Assembly (NCBI GenBank): GCA_028291515.1
Contig: JAQGHU010000106.1
Location: 186,001-250,000 of the forward strand
Direction: 5' to 3'
Length of the DNA: 64,000 nucleotides
DNA from: Schlesneria sp.
GTDB lineage: Bacteria; Planctomycetota; Planctomycetia; Planctomycetales; Planctomycetaceae
Of the stretch, positions 62,711-64,000 are shown in pieces. Made by a program: the position numbers and the translations under genes. The notes beneath the pieces are model-generated. The model ran no database searches. It saw nothing but the letters and a program-made list of their open reading frames with translations, and was not told the origin of the DNA. How positions within the stretch are numbered: the stretch's first letter is position 1; each line of letters begins with the position of its first letter.

Positions 62711-63940
62711 ATGCAGTTCCATCACACTACGCTTCCGAACGGTCTTGAGGTCGTTGCTGAACTGAACAACGATGCCTACAGCGTTGCGTTTGGTTTCTAC
62801 GTCAAAGCCGGTGCCCGCGACGAAAGCGGCGACGTGTCCGGAGTCAGCCATTTCCTGGAACATATGGCGTTCAAAGGGACCGAGCGATTCTCGGCCGAAG
62901 ACGTCAATCGGATCTTCGACGAATACGGTGCCGACTATAACGCGATGACCGGAGAAGAGAGCACCGTATTCTACTCATCCGTTTTGCCCGAATACTTGCC
63001 GCAAACATTTGAATTGCAATCGAGCATCCTGTTTCCGACGCTGCGACAAGATGACTTCGACATGGAAAAGAAGGTCATCCTCGAAGAAATCGGCATGTAC
63101 GAGGATCAGCCTTCTTCAGTCGCGTACGACAAGGCAATGCAGTTGCACTTCAGCGGGCATGATCTTGGCCAATCGATCCTGGGAACGGTGGCCAGTGTGT
63201 CGGACCTGACTTCTGAACAGATGCGGAGCTATCACCAGGAACACTATCGCGCAGGCAATATTGTGCTGGCCGTGGCCGGCAATACGGATTGGAAGACTGT
63301 TCTCGAACTCGCAGAAACGCATTGCGGCCACTGGCCCGCTGGAATCAGCCCTCGAAGTACTGCTGCAGCAACTCACGCCGCTCAAACAGAGTTCGTGGTG
63401 AAAGATCAGTGCCAGCAAGAGCAGATCATCCAATTAGCATCGGCTCCGTCTTGCACCGATCCACGACGGTTCGCGGCCGAATTGCTGACAGTCATTGTCG
63501 GTGACGACAGCAACAGCCGGCTCTACTGGGAACTGGTCGACCCGGGCCTGGTTGAGTCTGCCGAATGCGGCTACTACGAATTCGAAGGGGCGGGCACGTA
63601 CCTGACATTCTTGAATGGTGATCCGGAATCAACTCGAGAGAATCTCGAAACGATCAATCGCCTGTACGAAGCGGTGAACGCCGAAGGGATCACTGCTGAC
63701 GAATTAGAACAGGCAAAAAACAAGATCGCAACGCGAATTGTCTTGCGCAGCGAACGACCGATGGGGCGACTCAGTTCACTCGGCGGCAACTGGCTGGTGC
63801 GTCGAGAATATCGCAGCGTGGAAGACGATCTGGCGACGGTACGTGGCGTCACATTGGAAGACATCCGGCTACTGCTGAAAGACTTTCCGCTGATGCAGAC
63901 CACGACAGTCGGGGTCGGACCGCTCGACAAGCTGCCTTAG
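62711..63940 (+). CDS. M16 zinc metallopeptidase, active subunit
   Basis: 409 residues, the same length as its upstream partner. Zinc motif HFLEHMAFKGTERFSAED with His47, Glu50 and His51, and a downstream Glu in KKVILEEIGMYED (Glu125/126). The C-terminal Arg/Tyr region is degenerate (SRLYWELVDPGLVESAECGY). Likely forms a heterodimeric peptidase with the upstream product. Cellular target unknown. Confidence 0.9.
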   Translation: MQFHHTTLPNGLEVVAELNNDAYSVAFGFYVKAGARDESGDVSGVSHFLEHMAFKGTERFSAEDVNRIFDEYGADYNAMTGEESTVFYSSVLPEYLPQTFELQSSILFPTLRQDDFDMEKKVILEEIGMYEDQPSSVAYDKAMQLHFSGHDLGQSILGTVASVSDLTSEQMRSYHQEHYRAGNIVLAVAGNTDWKTVLELAETHCGHWPAGISPRSTAAATHAAQTEFVVKDQCQQEQIIQLASAPSCTDPRRFAAELLTVIVGDDSNSRLYWELVDPGLVESAECGYYEFEGAGTYLTFLNGDPESTRENLETINRLYEAVNAEGITADELEQAKNKIATRIVLRSERPMGRLSSLGGNWLVRREYRSVEDDLATVRGVTLEDIRLLLKDFPLMQTTTVGVGPLDKLP

Positions 63941-64000
63941 AATAGAACTCTATTCTCGGTGCCGTGGATGCTCCGTTAAGGCGTGATCAGCTTCGATACC

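Overview
The window looks like a chromosomal segment from a planctomycete, probably of the Planctomycetaceae. The grounds are: a DUF1549/DUF1553 protein next to a DUF1501 protein, a DUF1080 protein, secreted WD40 and cytochrome-c proteins, a Hanks-type kinase with an extracytoplasmic sensor region, two secreted valine/glutamine-repeat proteins resembling planctomycete YTV cell-wall proteins, a sigma factor with a long helix-turn-helix N-terminal region, and several copies or fragments of a short family beginning MxTFFHGWRRKAG. I know that family only from planctomycete genomes. No rRNA, tRNA or CRISPR was recognised.

Layout. 0-11 kb: a transglutaminase-like protein cut by the window edge, a small pilin-like protein, gpsA, a secreted double alpha/beta-hydrolase, two secreted proteins of unknown role, a Maf nucleotide pyrophosphatase and a Gfo/Idh/MocA oxidoreductase. 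11-14.1 kb: a disordered accessory patch. It holds N- and C-terminal pieces of the MxTFFHGW family, small membrane or lipoprotein genes lying between those pieces, an IS1-type transposase remnant with an in-frame stop, heptamer repeats and terminator-like stems. 14-22.4 kb: a transglutaminase-fold secreted protein, the DUF1549/DUF1501 pair and a four-helix membrane protein. 22.9-34.2 kb: the multi-HTH sigma factor, a cysteine desulfurase-like enzyme, DUF1080 and DUF1579-like proteins, a large WD40 protein convergent with a beta-propeller/cytochrome c protein, and an S41-like PDZ protein. 34.4-43.4 kb: an ABC ATPase/permease pair with no binding protein, a DUF11-type membrane protein, a duplicated TPR protein, a cystathionine gamma-synthase-like enzyme and a metallophosphoesterase. 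43.6-55.3 kb: Ser/Thr kinase, orphan NuoM-like membrane protein, YTV-like protein, second pilin-like protein, nucleoside MFS transporter, acetolactate synthase large subunit and a second YTV-like protein. 55.6-64 kb: pyrK, a 23S-type pseudouridine synthase, a GT39-like membrane glycosyltransferase, a cysteine-rich secreted peptide, folP and a pair of M16 peptidases.

Most genes are single units or pairs. The clearest operons are 17999-21701 (DUF1549 + DUF1501), 34368-35953 (ABC, 4-bp ATGA overlap) and 60417-63940 (folP then the M16 pair). Housekeeping functions (gpsA, ilvB, pyrK, folP, cystathionine gamma-synthase) are scattered singly, without the partner genes often found beside them in other bacteria.

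The most unusual parts are the 11.3-14.05 kb patch, where conserved gene ends flank unrelated small genes; two paralogous pilin-like proteins with a glutamate at +6 rather than +5 of the putative cleavage site; the sigma factor with three HTH-like modules; and the M16 pair in which each subunit carries the half-site the other lacks. All family assignments come from reading motifs by eye; no database search was run.
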